Source: JABGQS01 sp963666505 (GTDB lineage Bacteria > Bacillota > Clostridia > Christensenellales > SZUA-584). Taken from it: 64,000 nucleotides of DNA. A program made the translations under genes and the position numbers. Each line of letters starts with the position of its first letter. Positions within the stretch are counted from its first letter, which is position 1. The DNA lies in NCBI GenBank assembly GCA_963666505.2, contig CAXXXL010000001.1, positions 806,001 to 870,000 on the forward strand. Reading direction: 5' to 3'. Shown here one piece after another: positions 1-9,445 of this stretch. The notes beneath the pieces are model-generated. The model made no database searches and was not told the origin of the DNA. It saw nothing but the letters and a program-made list of their open reading frames with translations.

Positions 1-2
1 GC

Positions 3-971
3 ATTGAGTTGGCGGTTGAAGAAATCAATGCGTCAGGCGGTATTAATGGTAGAATGATTGAGCTTGTAATAAAGGATTCATTGAACGATACAGAGGTAGC
101 AAACAGTATTGTAGACGAGTTTGTAGATGAGAATATAGAATTAGTAATTGGTGATTTTACGAGTACATTGACAGGCAGTATTCTCGATAAAATTAACAAT
201 GAAAACATACTCTATCTTAGCCCGTCTGCTTCAGCGGATATGTTTTTAGGAAAAGATGATAATCTGATTAGATTTACATCTACAACTTCAAATCAAGCAA
301 GTGCCATTGTACGCCAAGCGAATATGAATCAAAGAAAGAAATTGTTAGTTTTTAAAGATGAAACCAATAAAGGCTTGGTCGATTCAATTTGCGCATCTTT
401 GGAGGAAAATTCAGATGGAATTGAACTTTTCAAACAAGTTTACTATAACGGGATGCAAACGATAGAACCGGATATTATTCTCAACGCATTAGAAGAGTCA
501 GAAGGTAAAATAGATCAGATAATTCTTTTATCAAACGCTACTAGCGCACCACAGATTATTCGAATTATCAGGGATAACGGTTACAATACAGATATTTGTG
601 TATCATCTTGGGCGAACATGCCGGATTTCTATCGTCTTGTTGGGGACTATGCTGAAGGAATCACTATCCTAGGTCTGATTGATACTACATCAACAAAAAA
701 AGACTATGTTGATTTTTCTAATAAATTCAATAACTACTATGGTTCGGATCCAACATTTGTATCGGTTTTTGCCTATGATACGATGATGACGCTTTATCAG
801 GCTATTTTAGACAGTAAGAGTACAAAAGCCAATACGATTAAGGAAACTATTATTGATACCAGTATTGTATATGGACTTCAAAGTACATTTAATATTGATG
901 AATTTGGTGATTGCTCAAGAGATTATTTGATATATAAAATAAAAGATGGTGAAGCAGTATTGGTAGAATAA
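3..971 (+). CDS. ABC-type branched-chain amino acid-like substrate-binding protein (5' end outside window)
   Basis: The reading frame is open from the first bases of the window. It enters with I-E-L-A-V-E-E-I-N-A-S-G-G-I-N-G-R, the signature found a few dozen residues into Leu/Ile/Val-type periplasmic-binding proteins (Peripla_BP_6). The signal peptide and true start therefore lie upstream, and the internal TTG at 9 is not the start. The rest follows the two-lobe fold, with a SPSASAD-like ligand-lobe segment and a C-terminal region of about 320 residues. No permease or ATPase gene follows; the next gene is a response regulator. I infer that the protein may present a ligand to a sensor kinase rather than feed a transporter. 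Upstream genes outside the window could change that view. Confidence 0.85.
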   Translation: MELAVEEINASGGINGRMIELVIKDSLNDTEVANSIVDEFVDENIELVIGDFTSTLTGSILDKINNENILYLSPSASADMFLGKDDNLIRFTSTTSNQASAIVRQANMNQRKKLLVFKDETNKGLVDSICASLEENSDGIELFKQVYYNGMQTIEPDIILNALEESEGKIDQIILLSNATSAPQIIRIIRDNGYNTDICVSSWANMPDFYRLVGDYAEGITILGLIDTTSTKKDYVDFSNKFNNYYGSDPTFVSVFAYDTMMTLYQAILDSKSTKANTIKETIIDTSIVYGLQSTFNIDEFGDCSRDYLIYKIKDGEAVLVE

Positions 972-1021
972 AAATAAGTTTATGATTTACCGTTTACAGT
1001 CAAATATAGGGGGGACATAAC

Positions 1022-2074
1022 ATGTCAAAAATTCTCATTGTTGATGATGAAAAAAGTATCAGGAGCACTTTTGAAATATTCCTTACAAAAGAGGGGCATG
1101 AAGTTTTCTTAGCTGAGGATGTTATCTCGGCTAGAAAAATTGCAAAAGAAGAGGATTTAGATTTGATTGTTACGGATATAATTATGCCAAAATCTACTGG
1201 ACTTGAATTGCTAAATGCAATAAAATCTGAAAACAACGAAATACCAGTTATTATAATGACTGGTGAACCAACTGTTGATACCGCAAAAGAAGCAGTAAAA
1301 AGTGACGCTCAAGATTATTTGATCAAGCCTGTAACAAAAGAAAGTCTTTTAAAAACGGTAAGCTATGCATTGGATAAAAAAAGGTTAACTGATGAAAAGA
1401 AACAGCTGGAAATTGAAAATAAAAAGTATAGGGACAATCTTGAGAAATTGGTCAAAAAAAGAACTGAAGCATTGCAAAAGGCGGTCAATGGCACTGTGCA
1501 GACTATTGCAAAGATATTGGAACAAAAGGATCCGTACACAGCAGGGCACGAAAGAAGAGTGGGAGCCCTTGCCTTGGCGATTGCAAAAAAAATGAACTTG
1601 GATGAGGAAAAGCAAAAACAAATTTACTTTGCAGGGTATCTACATGACATTGGAAAACTATCGGTTCCTTCAGAAATCCTTTCAAAGCCCGGCAAAATAA
1701 CAAAAGGCGAATTTGGGGTTATTAAGGAGCATGTAAGCAGCGGATATGAACTAACTAAGGATATAGAGTTATCATGGCCTATATCAGATATAATACTACA
1801 ACACCATGAAAGGATGGACGGAAGCGGATATCCAAATGGAGTAAAGGGTGAAGAGATACAGCTTGAGGCTAGGATACTAGCTGTATCCGATGTAATAGAA
1901 GCGATGACAGCCCACAGACCTTACAGACCGGGATTTGGCATAGATATCGCACTTGAAGAAATTAAAAACAACGCCGGAAAGCTGTATGACAAAAAAGTTT
2001 CGGAAGCCGCTATTGAGCTTTTTGAGAAGGATAAATATGACTTTTCGAATGTGAAAGAATCTCTGAAAATATAG
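1022..2074 (+). CDS. Response regulator with HD-GYP domain, probable cyclic di-GMP phosphodiesterase
   Basis: 350 residues. An N-terminal receiver domain (about 1-120) has acidic D8/D9, phospho-acceptor D52 in VTDIIMP and a K in LIKP. A coiled-coil linker (about 125-160) follows, then an HD-GYP domain with the metal pair H208-D209 in LHDIGK and the diagnostic HHERMDGSGYP at 261-271. Known members of this family hydrolyse cyclic di-GMP when the receiver is phosphorylated. The gene starts at ATG 1022 after an AGGGGGG ribosome site and is followed 17 bases later by a PAS histidine kinase. It is the only receiver-domain protein I see among four kinases in the window, so it is the obvious local phospho-acceptor (inference). 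Confidence 0.93.
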   Translation: MSKILIVDDEKSIRSTFEIFLTKEGHEVFLAEDVISARKIAKEEDLDLIVTDIIMPKSTGLELLNAIKSENNEIPVIIMTGEPTVDTAKEAVKSDAQDYLIKPVTKESLLKTVSYALDKKRLTDEKKQLEIENKKYRDNLEKLVKKRTEALQKAVNGTVQTIAKILEQKDPYTAGHERRVGALALAIAKKMNLDEEKQKQIYFAGYLHDIGKLSVPSEILSKPGKITKGEFGVIKEHVSSGYELTKDIELSWPISDIILQHHERMDGSGYPNGVKGEEIQLEARILAVSDVIEAMTAHRPYRPGFGIDIALEEIKNNAGKLYDKKVSEAAIELFEKDKYDFSNVKESLKI

Positions 2075-2091
2075 TAGAGAGGGTTATTCAA

Positions 2092-4716
2092 ATGGACGTT
2101 GATTACAAAAACATCATAATGCAATCTCAATTCGGGTACGCATATCATGAAGTGATTTGTGATAAGAAAGGTAATCCAGTTGACTTTACAATAATTGATA
2201 TTAACCCAACGTATGAGCAGTTTCTAGGCTTGAAAGCCAGTGATTTTTTAGGGAAAAGAATTACTGAGATTCTTCCAAATATAAAAAATGGCTCAATAAA
2301 CTGGATAAAGGAATTTGGAGAAGTTGCGCTTAATGGGGGCGAAAAAGAATTTGAGGAGTATTCTGAAATATTTAAAAAGTATTTTAGAATAAGAGTTTTT
2401 TCTCCGAAAAAGGGATATTTTGTTACGAGCTTTTGTGATTCTACAAAAATGTGTAAAAATGCGATTGAAAAAACAAAAACAGAGATAAAATACGAAAAAC
2501 TGTTTGCAAATTTAACAAGTGGATGTGCAGTGTACAGAGTTATAAATGAAGGAAAGTATGGGAAAGATTATATCATTGAAGCCTTTAATAAAAAGAGCCT
2601 GGAAATTGAGAATATGACAGAAGAGCAGGTTGTGGGCAAAAGCTTGTATGATCTAAGGCCGAATATCGATGACTATGGTTTGATAGATATATTCAGGAAG
2701 GTGTGGCAAACAGGAGAATCTATAAACTATCCTTCAAAAATATACATTGATGATAAATATAGCAATTATTATGAAAACCGTGTGTTTAAGATAAGCGAAA
2801 ATAACATTGTAGCACTTTATAATGATGTTACAGATTTTATGGTCAATCAGATCGAACTGGAAGAAAATCTGAACAAATTAGAAAAATACATCTCAGAAGC
2901 TCCATATGGTGTTTTTATTGCAGATGAAAATGGCGTATACATTGAGGTTAACGAAGAAGCAACTGTGATAACTGGTTATTGTAAAAAAGAACTGCTGGGT
3001 ATGAGTTTGACAGACCTTATACCCGATGAAGACAAAAATAAAGCAATTTCAAGCTTTGAAAATGTGAGAGAAAAAGGACGAGATATAGTTGAAATTAAGT
3101 TTGTTAATAAAAAAGGCGAAGGAAGGTATTGGAGAGTAAGGGCTGTAAAGCTTTCAGATAGAAGGTTTCTAGGCTTTACAGAAGATATAACAGATAGAAT
3201 AAGAGAGCAAAATGGGATAAGAAAATTAAGAGAAGAAACAAAGTCTCTGTTTGACCATGCTGGAGTAGGTATTGGTTATTTTGATAAAGAAGGCATAGTT
3301 ATTTGGTTTAATGAAGTTGCTGCTAAAAACATGGGTGGAGTACCAAGTGAATTTAACGGAAAAAGCATGCTGGAGCTGTTCCCGAAAGAAGATGCAGTGA
3401 AATATATGAGGCGTCTGAAGAAAACAATAGGATCAAAAGCGCCTGTAGAGTATGAAGACTACCTGAATCTTCCGATCGGCGAAGTTTGGTTTAAAAGCAT
3501 TTATAATAATATATTTGATTCTGAAAACAAACTGTTGGGAATTGAAATAATATCTTATAACATTACGGAACTTAGAAAAGCGCAGAAAGCCTTGGAAGAA
3601 AGAGAAAGTAGATACAGATTGTTATTCGAAGACGCTCCACTGGGGTATCAGTCACTTGATGAAAATGGTTTTTTTATAGAAGTAAACCGGGCTTGGCTTG
3701 ATATGTTGGGCTATAGCAAAAATGATGTAATAGGTAAATGGTTTGGAGATTTTATAATAGCAGACCAAGTTGAAGATTTTAAAACTAATTTTCCTAAATT
3801 TAAAGCCAAAGGGAAGACCATTATTATATTCAAAATGGTTAAAAAGAACAAGGATGTTATAACTGTCAATTTCAACGGCAGGATTGCCTATGATCAAGAT
3901 GGGAACTTCAAACAAACTCATTGTATACTTGAAGACATTACTGAAAGAAGAAAACTTGAAGAACAGAAGGCTGAATTAGAAGCGCATATAAGAAATCAGC
4001 AAAAATTAGAATCAATAGGAACTTTAGCAAGCGGTGTAGCTCATGAAATAAACAATCCTGTAAATGGGATATTGAACTATGGCCAAGTCATTCTGGATTC
4101 AACAGAGCCAGGTTCGGATATCAATAAATATGCAAATGAAATTATTGAAGAGACAAACCGTGTATCTGTTATTGTAAGCAATCTTTTGGAATTTTCCAGA
4201 CAGTCCGGAAAGCAGCATAGCTATGCCAATGTTGAAGATATTATTGAAAAAACACTATCTTTGACTAACACAATTTTTAAGCATGATAATATAAAGATTG
4301 ATGTGGATATAGAAGAAGACATTCCAAAATTAAAATGCAGAAGTCAGCAGATTCAACAAGTTATTATGAACCTTCTAACCAATGCAAGAGATTCGTTAAA
4401 TCAAAAGTATCCTGGCTTTGATGATGAAAAAATAATTAATTTGGACTGTACTAGTTACAGAAAGGATTCGAGAAACTGGATTCGGATAGTCGTAGAAGAT
4501 TTTGGTGTCGGCATACCAAAAGAAATACAGAATCGGATTTTCGACCCTTTCTTTACAACAAAGGGAAAAGATAAAGGAACAGGCCTTGGCTTGTCAATAA
4601 GCTACGGAATAATAAAAGAACATCATGGTGAAATGCTTTTTGATTCAGTTGAAGGAGAATATACAAAGTTTACAATTAATTTGCCATGTGATAACGGATG
4701 GGATATAGATAAATAA
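2092..4716 (+). CDS. Multi-PAS sensor histidine kinase, soluble
   Basis: 874 residues with no evident membrane segment. About five PAS modules fill residues 1-630; two end in the DITDR/DITER junctions typical of PAS-PAC units. The transmitter follows: phospho-accepting H651 in GVAHEINNP, N-box Q-Q-V-I-M-N-L-L-T-N-A-R-D, G1 box EDFGVGIP, and an F box/G2 box with TTKGKDKGTGLGLS. It ends in CDNGW, a tail shared with the kinase at 9446 and, as CDNGWG, with a relic at 6027. The gene sits 17 bases after the HD-GYP regulator and is probably co-transcribed with it. The ligand is unknown. The cytosolic PAS array suggests intracellular redox or small-molecule input, which is inference. Confidence 0.92.
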   Translation: MDVDYKNIIMQSQFGYAYHEVICDKKGNPVDFTIIDINPTYEQFLGLKASDFLGKRITEILPNIKNGSINWIKEFGEVALNGGEKEFEEYSEIFKKYFRIRVFSPKKGYFVTSFCDSTKMCKNAIEKTKTEIKYEKLFANLTSGCAVYRVINEGKYGKDYIIEAFNKKSLEIENMTEEQVVGKSLYDLRPNIDDYGLIDIFRKVWQTGESINYPSKIYIDDKYSNYYENRVFKISENNIVALYNDVTDFMVNQIELEENLNKLEKYISEAPYGVFIADENGVYIEVNEEATVITGYCKKELLGMSLTDLIPDEDKNKAISSFENVREKGRDIVEIKFVNKKGEGRYWRVRAVKLSDRRFLGFTEDITDRIREQNGIRKLREETKSLFDHAGVGIGYFDKEGIVIWFNEVAAKNMGGVPSEFNGKSMLELFPKEDAVKYMRRLKKTIGSKAPVEYEDYLNLPIGEVWFKSIYNNIFDSENKLLGIEIISYNITELRKAQKALEERESRYRLLFEDAPLGYQSLDENGFFIEVNRAWLDMLGYSKNDVIGKWFGDFIIADQVEDFKTNFPKFKAKGKTIIIFKMVKKNKDVITVNFNGRIAYDQDGNFKQTHCILEDITERRKLEEQKAELEAHIRNQQKLESIGTLASGVAHEINNPVNGILNYGQVILDSTEPGSDINKYANEIIEETNRVSVIVSNLLEFSRQSGKQHSYANVEDIIEKTLSLTNTIFKHDNIKIDVDIEEDIPKLKCRSQQIQQVIMNLLTNARDSLNQKYPGFDDEKIINLDCTSYRKDSRNWIRIVVEDFGVGIPKEIQNRIFDPFFTTKGKDKGTGLGLSISYGIIKEHHGEMLFDSVEGEYTKFTINLPCDNGWDIDK

Positions 4717-4744
4717 TCAGATAGTTTGAGTTTATGCAATAAGC

Positions 4745-4885
4745 ATGTATGAAGGCAAAGTACTAGGTCTTTCAATAAGCTGTGGCAATATTAAGGAACA
4801 CAACGGTGAATTGAGTTTTGAAACAAAAGAAGGAGAATATACTTTACTCAATATTGAGTTGCCAATTAAACAGTCGAAAAGTTAG
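4745..4885 (+). pseudogene. Relic of a histidine kinase C-terminus (HATPase tail)
   Basis: Between the kinase at 2092 and the cyclase at 4904 lies a 46-codon open frame. It reads through the last part of a kinase ATPase domain: L-G-L-S-I-S, then I-K-E-H-N-G-E-L-S-F-E, then E-G-E-Y-T, then a N-I-E-L-P ending. The same order closes each intact kinase in the cluster. The G1 box and everything before it are missing, and the normal SYGI segment is altered to SCGN. I read it as what remains of a further kinase gene removed by recombination between near-identical paralogues. Confidence 0.75.
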
Positions 4886-4903
4886 ATTTAATAGGGTGAA
4901 AAA

Positions 4904-6025
4904 ATGGGCATATTTAAAGTAATTAGGACCAGCAAAGAATTATCTGAACAGTTCAGAAAAAAACTGATTATCGAAAATAGCAGGCGTTATATGTTTTTGC
5001 TGGGGCTTGTGATACTATCACAGATTGTGTTTATTGTACTAGAGAGCTTTAGGATTCTAGAGTGGAAGAACAACGTATTTATTTTAAGGGTGTTAGTTCT
5101 GATAATATCTTCAATAATTTTTGGACTGATATATTTCCTTACTAGTAGAAAGGATAGAAAAAGGTCGATTTTAATATTAGCGGTTCTAACTGCTTTTATT
5201 CAATTAATTACAATTTTTGTTGGGTGTTATTTTGTAATATATATGTTTAACGATGGTATATACAGTTACAGCACATTTTTACTTGTTTCGCTAATAGCAT
5301 CGCTAACTTGCGTTCGCAATCCTTATTATTCAGGAGGAATTATAGTTCTGTTTTTTGTTGGGCTTACATTATATTTAATGATTTTTGTTTTACCTATATC
5401 AAACTGGACAGGTGAATTGCTAATCGCGGTTGTATTTTTAATATCACTGCATATGGGGAATATACTAAATTATAACAGACATATAAAACTATTTTTGCAC
5501 GAGAAAGAGATAAAAAAGATAAACAAAAGATTAAAGGCGATTTCAAATACTGACGAATTAACTGGTATCTATAATCGCAGAAAAATTTCTGAAGTAATAA
5601 ATGAATATATTGCTTTATCGAAAAGATATAGCAGTTGCTTTTGCATTGCTATGATTGATATAGACAACTTTAAAATGGTTAATGATAATTTCGGACATAA
5701 CGTTGGTGATTCTGTATTATACGAATTATCAAATAATATTAGATTTATGTTACGATCTACAGATGTTTTTGGCAGGTGGGGTGGAGAAGAATTTGTAATC
5801 CTGATGCCAAATTGTAAGGAAGAGGATGCATATTTGCTGCTAGAACGATTGCGTAAAAATATAGAGAATTATGAATTTGCGGAAGCCGGAAAGGTAACTT
5901 TTTCTGCCGGTATCAGTACATACGAGAAAGATGACTTGTTAAATTTAATAATTGAAAGGGCTGATATTGCTCTATATAAAGCAAAAGAGTCAGGAAGAAA
6001 CACAGTGATCATTTACAGTAAATAG
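4904..6025 (+). CDS. Membrane-anchored diguanylate cyclase (GGDEF)
   Basis: 373 residues. The N-terminal half (about 28-200) has roughly six hydrophobic helices, a membrane sensor module I do not recognise. A GGDEF domain follows from about residue 215 (NTDELTGIYNRR). The active-site signature is GGEEF at 293-297. An RSTD at 284-287 has exactly the spacing of the inhibitory RxxD I-site, so product feedback inhibition is expected. The protein should make cyclic di-GMP, opposing the HD-GYP regulator upstream. The gene starts at ATG 4904 after AGGGTG. Kinase tail relics lie immediately on both sides (4745-4885 and 6027-6074), which suggests the gene sits between remnants of lost kinase genes. 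Confidence 0.92.
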   Translation: MGIFKVIRTSKELSEQFRKKLIIENSRRYMFLLGLVILSQIVFIVLESFRILEWKNNVFILRVLVLIISSIIFGLIYFLTSRKDRKRSILILAVLTAFIQLITIFVGCYFVIYMFNDGIYSYSTFLLVSLIASLTCVRNPYYSGGIIVLFFVGLTLYLMIFVLPISNWTGELLIAVVFLISLHMGNILNYNRHIKLFLHEKEIKKINKRLKAISNTDELTGIYNRRKISEVINEYIALSKRYSSCFCIAMIDIDNFKMVNDNFGHNVGDSVLYELSNNIRFMLRSTDVFGRWGGEEFVILMPNCKEEDAYLLLERLRKNIENYEFAEAGKVTFSAGISTYEKDDLLNLIIERADIALYKAKESGRNTVIIYSK

Positions 6026-6026
6026 A

Positions 6027-6074
6027 ACAAACTTGCTGCTGTCGTGCGATAACGGCTGGGGATTAAATGATTAA
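6027..6074 (+). pseudogene. Short relic of a histidine kinase C-terminal tail
   Basis: Directly after the cyclase stop, one frame reads T-N-L-L-L-S-C-D-N-G-W-G-L-N-D then TAA. The intact kinases at 2092 and 9446 end in N-L-P-C-D-N-G-W plus a few residues. The match is only about ten residues, but CDNGW directly before a stop is distinctive for this paralogue family. I take it as the last codons of a deleted kinase. Confidence 0.55.
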
Positions 6075-6119
6075 CAACGATTATACATGTTTACTAATAG
6101 TAAGTATAGGAGAATAAAA

Positions 6120-7661
6120 ATGGTTAAAAAAATATTTATAATTGTTTTAGCAATGCTGACACTCACTGGATGCAGTCAAAATAAAATGAACGGACAAGAT
6201 CAAATGGCCATTTCTGTGCTGTTTAACGAAAGAGATGAAGCCCCAGTCAACAGAGACTGGCTTATACTTAAGGAATATCATGATCGTAAGAATGTGGATT
6301 TAGACATGTTACTGGGAGATGATGAAGACTTTGAAAACTCGATTGCTCAGTATATATATTCTGATAGCGCACCAGATATTATTCTAAAATGCTGGCCCGA
6401 TACAATAACTGAATATGCCAATCAAGGGCTTCTTTTACCTGTTAGCGATTATGAGGACTTAATGCCCTACTATCAGTCTTATATAGAAAAACACAATCTA
6501 AGAGACGAGATAGATAAATTAAGACTACAAAATGAAAAATATTATATACTTCCTGGGTACAAAAGAGAAATACAGGTTCAGCAGTGGATTTATCGAAAAG
6601 ACTTGTTTGAGGAGAATAATCTTAAACAACCGGAAAATTATGATGAATTATACGACTCGTTATTAATATTAAAAGATTTGTATCCAGACACAACTCCAAT
6701 TACTGCTTCATGGGGAGGAGCACATCTCTTTGCGATGATGGGCGCAAATTATGGGATATCTGCTGGTTGGGCAGGTGAAAAATATTACTGTTCTGAAAAG
6801 GATGAGTGGCTATATGCACCCGCAACAAATAATTATAAAGAAATGTACAAGTTTTTAAATAAATGTTTTGAAGCCGGACTTTTGGATCCAGATATATTTG
6901 AACAAAGCAATGAAGATTTTATAGAAAAAATCGAGAACGGTAAAGCGATACTTACAGTCACTTGGATTTCTTCAGGATTAGACATATGGGATGCAGAGCT
7001 TAATACGAATGGTATCGAAGGCGGAGACTGGGAGCCGCTGCCTGTAATGGAAAGCACAATAGGTATTAAAGCGTTACCACCGGTAGATATATTTAATAAA
7101 GGTTTAGCTATTATGGCTGATGTTGTTGAAAAACCATGTTTCGAAGAATTGATTAAATTTCTAGATTGGGCAATTTATTCAGACGAGGGAAGCGACTTAA
7201 CTTCATGGGGAGTAGAAGGTGTTACATATGAAGAAACAGAAGAAGGGAAAATCTTATTACCTCAAATTATTTCGCCCAAGAATGATCAGGGAACAATTGA
7301 CATGGCTAGTGAATATGGGCTAAATTCAATATTTGATATAATTGAGAATGAAGAGTTTGAAGATTACAAAAAACCAGACTATATAGTTGAGTTTTTAAAT
7401 AGATCAAAAGAGAACGGGGATACTTTAAAAGCCCCGCCAAAGTTGAAACTTAGCTCACAGGATTCAGAAATAATCAAATCAATAGAAGAGAAGTTACTAG
7501 CTTATACTAACGAAACAAGTGTGAAGTTTATTACCGGAGAAATGGATATTGAAAGTAGCTGGGAAGAATACATAAATCAATTAGAATTATTAGGATATAA
7601 GACTATAGAAAGCATTTGGAATGAAGCATGGGCGCAACAAAACAATGTAGATATTAAATAA
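6120..7661 (+). CDS. Extracellular solute-binding lipoprotein, family 1 type
   Basis: About 513 residues from ATG 6120, chosen because AGGAG lies about eight bases upstream and because MVKKIFIIVLAMLTLTGC is a clean lipoprotein signal with lipobox LTGC. An in-frame ATG at 6087 would add 11 residues and lacks a ribosome site. The mature part resembles large sugar or peptide solute-binding proteins, with W-rich ligand-lobe segments such as ASWGGAH and a long C-terminal helical region. No permease or ATPase gene is nearby. A membrane histidine kinase with an extracytoplasmic domain follows 35 bases downstream, so the protein may act as that kinase's ligand-presenting partner (inference). Confidence 0.85.
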   Translation: MVKKIFIIVLAMLTLTGCSQNKMNGQDQMAISVLFNERDEAPVNRDWLILKEYHDRKNVDLDMLLGDDEDFENSIAQYIYSDSAPDIILKCWPDTITEYANQGLLLPVSDYEDLMPYYQSYIEKHNLRDEIDKLRLQNEKYYILPGYKREIQVQQWIYRKDLFEENNLKQPENYDELYDSLLILKDLYPDTTPITASWGGAHLFAMMGANYGISAGWAGEKYYCSEKDEWLYAPATNNYKEMYKFLNKCFEAGLLDPDIFEQSNEDFIEKIENGKAILTVTWISSGLDIWDAELNTNGIEGGDWEPLPVMESTIGIKALPPVDIFNKGLAIMADVVEKPCFEELIKFLDWAIYSDEGSDLTSWGVEGVTYEETEEGKILLPQIISPKNDQGTIDMASEYGLNSIFDIIENEEFEDYKKPDYIVEFLNRSKENGDTLKAPPKLKLSSQDSEIIKSIEEKLLAYTNETSVKFITGEMDIESSWEEYINQLELLGYKTIESIWNEAWAQQNNVDIK

Positions 7662-7696
7662 AATATTTGTACTGTTAGGCTCTTGGAGATTAATTA

Positions 7697-9292
7697 ATGA
7701 TGTTACTTAACAAAAAGGAAGCTTCAAATTTAAAAAAGAATAAACTAGTATCATCAGTTGTGATTGTAATATTGGTTTTTGCACTATTTTTGTTTGCGAG
7801 TTTTGTTTTATGGTACACTACAAGATCAAAAGCTTTTGATCAAATATCAGAAAACAGCTTGTCGAAAGCCGAGTACTATGCAAATGAAATAGAGATAAGA
7901 AGTAATCGATTAGAATTTGGAATAGAGCAGCTTGCTACGAGCTATGATTTGGAATTAGATAATGCTGATCCAAAAATAAAAGAAGACATAGAATTTTATA
8001 TTCAAAACTATGACGGGTTGGATGAAATAATAATAACGGATAATGATTTCATAATAAAAAGCGTTATTTCTAATGAAAGTGGTAATAAATATATAAATAA
8101 AAGTATAAAAGACATTGATACATATTCCGAGAACGATTACGTATTCGCACCATTTTATATTGATAATGAGTTAAATGGATTTGTTTTCGGCCGAATAAAC
8201 ATTATTAAAATGATTCAATCTATCTCAAGAGAAGAGCAATTAAATTATGAGATTATAATTGTAAACGACAATAATACAATTTATATGTCTGATAATTGGG
8301 AAATGCTGAAAGATAATTTTACGCAAAGTATAAGTATAAACTTAAAAGATTCAAGTATGTATGAGTTATCTATAAAGCCTACAATCGAATTTGTAGATAT
8401 GAATACTCGGCATATTAGTTTAATTTTGATTTTTGGCAGCTTGTTTTCGTTAATTATTGCTATTGTTATGTGGATTTCAATAAGATTGAAGTTTAAATCA
8501 AGTCTTCTTGTAAAAGCTCAAAAAGAATTGTTATCTAAAAAAAATGAACTTGAAACAAAAAATAAAGTTTTGCAAAAACAAATTAGGAATCAGCAAAAAT
8601 TAGAATCTATAGGTACATTAGCAAGTGGGGTTGCGCACGAAATAAACAACCCTATTAATGGTGTAATGAATTATAGCCAGCTGATAATGGATGCCTCAGA
8701 AGCGGATAGTGAAAATATATTATATTCTAAGGAAATAATATCAGAAACGAAAAGAATTTCAGATTTAGTATCAAATATTCTTCAATTTTCAAGGCAGGGC
8801 AAAGAGAACTTTAGCAACGCTAGGATTGAAGATATTATAGGCAGGTCAGTAAGTTTGGTTAGAACTATCCTAAAAAAGGATCAAATAGAATTGCAATCAA
8901 AAGTTGATGATAATTTACCAGACATAAAATGCAGGAGCCAGGAAATTCAACAAGTATTAATGAATCTTCTAATAAATGCTCGTGATTCATTAAATGACAA
9001 ATATGTTGAATATAATGAAGATAAGGTCATAATAATTAGTGCCAAAAAAAGCAATTCGAATAATAAGGAATGGTTACAGATAATAGTTGAAGACCATGGT
9101 AAAGGTATTCCAATGTCGATACAATCAAAAATATTTAAACAATTTTTCACAACTAAAGATATTGGTAAAGGAACAGGCCTTGGATTAGCAATTAGCTATG
9201 ATATAATAAAAGAACATAATGGCGAAATCAGAATAGAGTCAGAGGAAGGACTGTTCGCTCGCTTTATTGTAAGCTTACCATGCGATATTTGA
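7697..9292 (+). CDS. Membrane sensor histidine kinase with extracytoplasmic domain
   Basis: 531 residues. Two membrane helices (about 18-40 and 240-260) bracket an extracytoplasmic region of about 200 residues, Cache-like by size and layout. A coiled coil then leads to a kinase core almost identical to its neighbours: H314 in GVAHEINNP, N-box Q-Q-V-L-M-N-L-L-I-N-A-R-D, G1 EDHGKGIP, and GTGLGLAIS. It ends in LPCDI, without the NGW tail of the other kinases. ATG 7697 follows GGAG at eight bases. It lies directly after an orphan solute-binding lipoprotein, consistent with binding-protein-mediated sensing. No receiver gene is adjacent. Confidence 0.92.
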   Translation: MMLLNKKEASNLKKNKLVSSVVIVILVFALFLFASFVLWYTTRSKAFDQISENSLSKAEYYANEIEIRSNRLEFGIEQLATSYDLELDNADPKIKEDIEFYIQNYDGLDEIIITDNDFIIKSVISNESGNKYINKSIKDIDTYSENDYVFAPFYIDNELNGFVFGRINIIKMIQSISREEQLNYEIIIVNDNNTIYMSDNWEMLKDNFTQSISINLKDSSMYELSIKPTIEFVDMNTRHISLILIFGSLFSLIIAIVMWISIRLKFKSSLLVKAQKELLSKKNELETKNKVLQKQIRNQQKLESIGTLASGVAHEINNPINGVMNYSQLIMDASEADSENILYSKEIISETKRISDLVSNILQFSRQGKENFSNARIEDIIGRSVSLVRTILKKDQIELQSKVDDNLPDIKCRSQEIQQVLMNLLINARDSLNDKYVEYNEDKVIIISAKKSNSNNKEWLQIIVEDHGKGIPMSIQSKIFKQFFTTKDIGKGTGLGLAISYDIIKEHNGEIRIESEEGLFARFIVSLPCDI

Positions 9293-9445
9293 TTATGGGG
9301 GAACTAATGAAAATCTTCGCTAAGTCTATCGATTTCTATATTTGTAATTATAAATAAATGATAGACTAAACGGTTTTTATGCATTTCGGGTTTAGCAAAT
9401 AATTGTTGTTATGGAGTATCAGAACTTTTTAAGGGGATTAACATA

